From positions 30,352 to 94,351 of the forward strand of contig CAZLEF010000021.1 of assembly GCA_964558465.1 (NCBI GenBank): a stretch of DNA of 64,000 nucleotides, given 5' to 3'. This DNA is from JACJYC01 sp964558465 (lineage in GTDB: Bacteria; Bacteroidota; Bacteroidia; Chitinophagales; Saprospiraceae). Every line of letters starts with the position of its first letter. Position 1 is the first letter of the stretch. Made by a program: the position numbers and the translations under genes. The notes beneath the pieces are model-generated. The model had not been told where the DNA came from, did not search any database, and saw only the letters and a list, made by a program, of their open reading frames with translations. Of the stretch, positions 63,032-64,000 are shown one piece after another.

Positions 63032-63590
63032 GCTTCCGGTACGCCACCGCCCCGCGATACACCAGCAACCCAAACAACCCCACGCCCAGCGCCAGGTAAA
63101 CGTAGTTCAGGTTGCCCGCCTTGCCGAATACGGCTGTAAAGACGATCGCTGCCAGGAGCAGGGTCGGCGCCTCGTTCAGCAAACGGAATTGCCACGGCGA
63201 AAAAGGCGAACGGCCCCCGGCCAGTTCCTTCATCAGATGTTTGCACCCGTACTGGTAGCCTGTCAGCACAAATAGCAGCGCCAGTTTGACGAACATCCAA
63301 CCGGGCGTACCCGTCTTGAAATAGTTCGGAATGCCACTGGTAAACAGCCCCAGACCCAGCATCGTCAGGCCGGCCACCCAGGTGATGTTCATCGCCGGGT
63401 CGCAAATGATGCGGTACACCCGTCCCTCCATCTCCGCAAACCGCCCGGCCAGGATGCTCTTCTCCGGCTCAGGCCGCTCCCAGGCCTCGGTATGGTACAC
63501 AAATAACCGCACCAGAAAAAACAACCCTGCAAACCAGGATACAAACCCGATCACATGCAGGGCCTTCGCTGTCCATAACAGGTCTATCAT
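63000..63590 (-). CDS. hemJ: HemJ-like (CopD/UPF0093) membrane protein
   Basis: 196 aa, four or five membrane helices. The HemJ signature is LHVIGFVSWFAGLFFLVRLF followed by VYHTEA (about 11-36), with VYRIICDPAMNITWVAGLTM later. HemJ oxidises protoporphyrinogen IX to protoporphyrin IX in haem synthesis. ATG 63590 is chosen because it opens directly onto the family start IDLLWTAKALH; the frame upstream has no family likeness. The last ten codons run into the octamer array. Confidence 0.85.
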   Translation of the reverse strand: MIDLLWTAKALHVIGFVSWFAGLFFLVRLFVYHTEAWERPEPEKSILAGRFAEMEGRVYRIICDPAMNITWVAGLTMLGLGLFTSGIPNYFKTGTPGWMFVKLALLFVLTGYQYGCKHLMKELAGGRSPFSPWQFRLLNEAPTLLLAAIVFTAVFGKAGNLNYVYLALGVGLFGLLVYRGAVAYRKRRRGDGETGR

Positions 63591-63740
63591 ATGCGTAAAA
63601 ATTGCGCTGAAAAAGTCCGGCAACAGGCAACCTTCCGTTGGCAGTCTTTGGCCTGTAGTTCCGCATGATTCCGATTCAATAACAGCCAATCGGCGGTTTT
63701 AACTCCAGCAGGACTGTCTCACCTGATTATCCCCCTCACC

Positions 63741-63843
63741 AAGTCTCCAAGTCCCCCCCCTCTCCAAGTCTCCAAGTCCCCCCCCTCCCCAAGTCTCCAA
63801 GTCACCCCCTCTCCAAGTCTCCAAGTCACCCGCTCTCCAAGTC
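63741..63843 (-). repeat. Octamer array GGAGACTT, interrupted
   Basis: On the minus strand, pairs of GGAGACTT separated by G-rich spacers (GGGGGGG-type). It starts exactly at the stop of the xerD-type gene and is in its sense direction. It fills much of the gap to hemJ; the rest of the gap is unremarkable. Confidence 0.88.
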
Positions 63844-64000
63844 ACCCCCCCCTCCTATTCCTCGGATGATACATCATCACCGTCTCCCGCAAATAATCGG
63901 TATCCAGGTGGGTGTAGATCTCCGTGGTCAGGATGGATTCGTGGCCCAGCATATCCTGCACCGCCTTCAGGTCGGCGCCGCCTTCGATCAGGTGGGTGGC
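63842..64000 (-). CDS. Tyrosine recombinase XerC/XerD-type, C-terminal end (cut by window edge)
   Basis: 52 codons from the window edge to TGA 63842-63844. The segment reads ATHLIEGGADLKAVQDMLGH and then ESILTTEIYTHLD, with the catalytic His of LGH and Tyr nucleophile of IYTH in the positions usual for the lambda-integrase family. The tail ends in RNRRGG at the repeat array. XerC/D resolve chromosome dimers at dif; a phage or element integrase is less likely because the sequence is of the XerD kind. N-terminal part is outside. Confidence 0.88.
   Translation of the reverse strand, partial: ATHLIEGGADLKAVQDMLGHESILTTEIYTHLDTDYLRETVMMYHPRNRRGG

Noticed and set aside
63741..63843. CRISPR-like array
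   Set aside because: Units are only 8 bp, without unique spacers of constant length, and there are no cas genes.

Overview
The window reads as chromosomal DNA of a gliding-type Bacteroidota, most likely from the Saprospirales group (inference). The reasons are: a gldJ-like C-terminus followed by murF, an order known from flavobacteria; a secreted protein with a type IX secretion C-terminal tail; a three-subunit B-type succinate dehydrogenase; Bacteroidota-style -7 boxes (TAnnTTTG) before several genes; and moderate GC content by eye. A run of ten Ns inside sdhA shows that this is a draft scaffold. Nearly all of the sequence is housekeeping or metabolic genes; there is no prophage, complete insertion sequence, CRISPR array or rRNA operon.

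Layout. 1-2050: end of gldJ and murF. 2087-2504: a palindrome-rich MITE-like element. 2605-7402: amidohydrolase lipoprotein, sulfatase and an opposing Gfo/Idh oxidoreductase. 7682-10711: accA, a DUF6913 gene, dapA and convergent hisH behind a 45-bp tandem array. 11672-15173: sdhCAB. 15414-21215: TPR protein, zinc-ribbon membrane protein, mfd. 21541-25670: GGT-family protein, amidase/GatA, small membrane protein. 26026-30258: the Anbu cluster (ATP-grasp, alpha-E, proteasome-like Anbu, transglutaminase). 30363-31349: cation efflux protein. 31418-36262: two SDR/epimerase pairs facing each other, the minus pair in an overlapping operon with a CPBP protease and a PTPS-type pterin enzyme. 36395-36636: glutathione peroxidase remnant. 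36692-40679: holB, a RicT-like PSP1 gene, lpd. 40770-42645: secreted LVIVD-repeat protein and a DUF4260 gene. 49369 down to 42742: a tight minus-strand series of S9 peptidase, exoDNase III, MoxR-type AAA ATPase, Omp85-type protein and NAD kinase. 49611-54486: a soluble hybrid two-component/AraC protein, a GH130-like lipoprotein, a TPR histidine kinase. 54813-56366: hipBA. 58983 down to 56391: an ABC transporter. 59678-64000: yifB/comM, a secreted protein, DUF433 with a decayed DUF5615 partner, tRNA-Gln, hemJ and the end of a xerD-type recombinase.

No unmistakably new multi-gene system was found. The least explained signals lie outside genes: (1) degenerate 7-bp (CAGTYNN) and 8-bp (GGAGAYNN, GAGGATNN) repeat arrays that mostly lie within about 30 bp of stop codons and read in the same direction as the gene that ends there; (2) two MITE-like palindromic elements; (3) two intrinsic-terminator structures pointing the 'wrong' way in a gene-free 694-bp gap. 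Of the gene clusters, the Anbu operon and the PTPS/SDR operon are the most interesting functionally.
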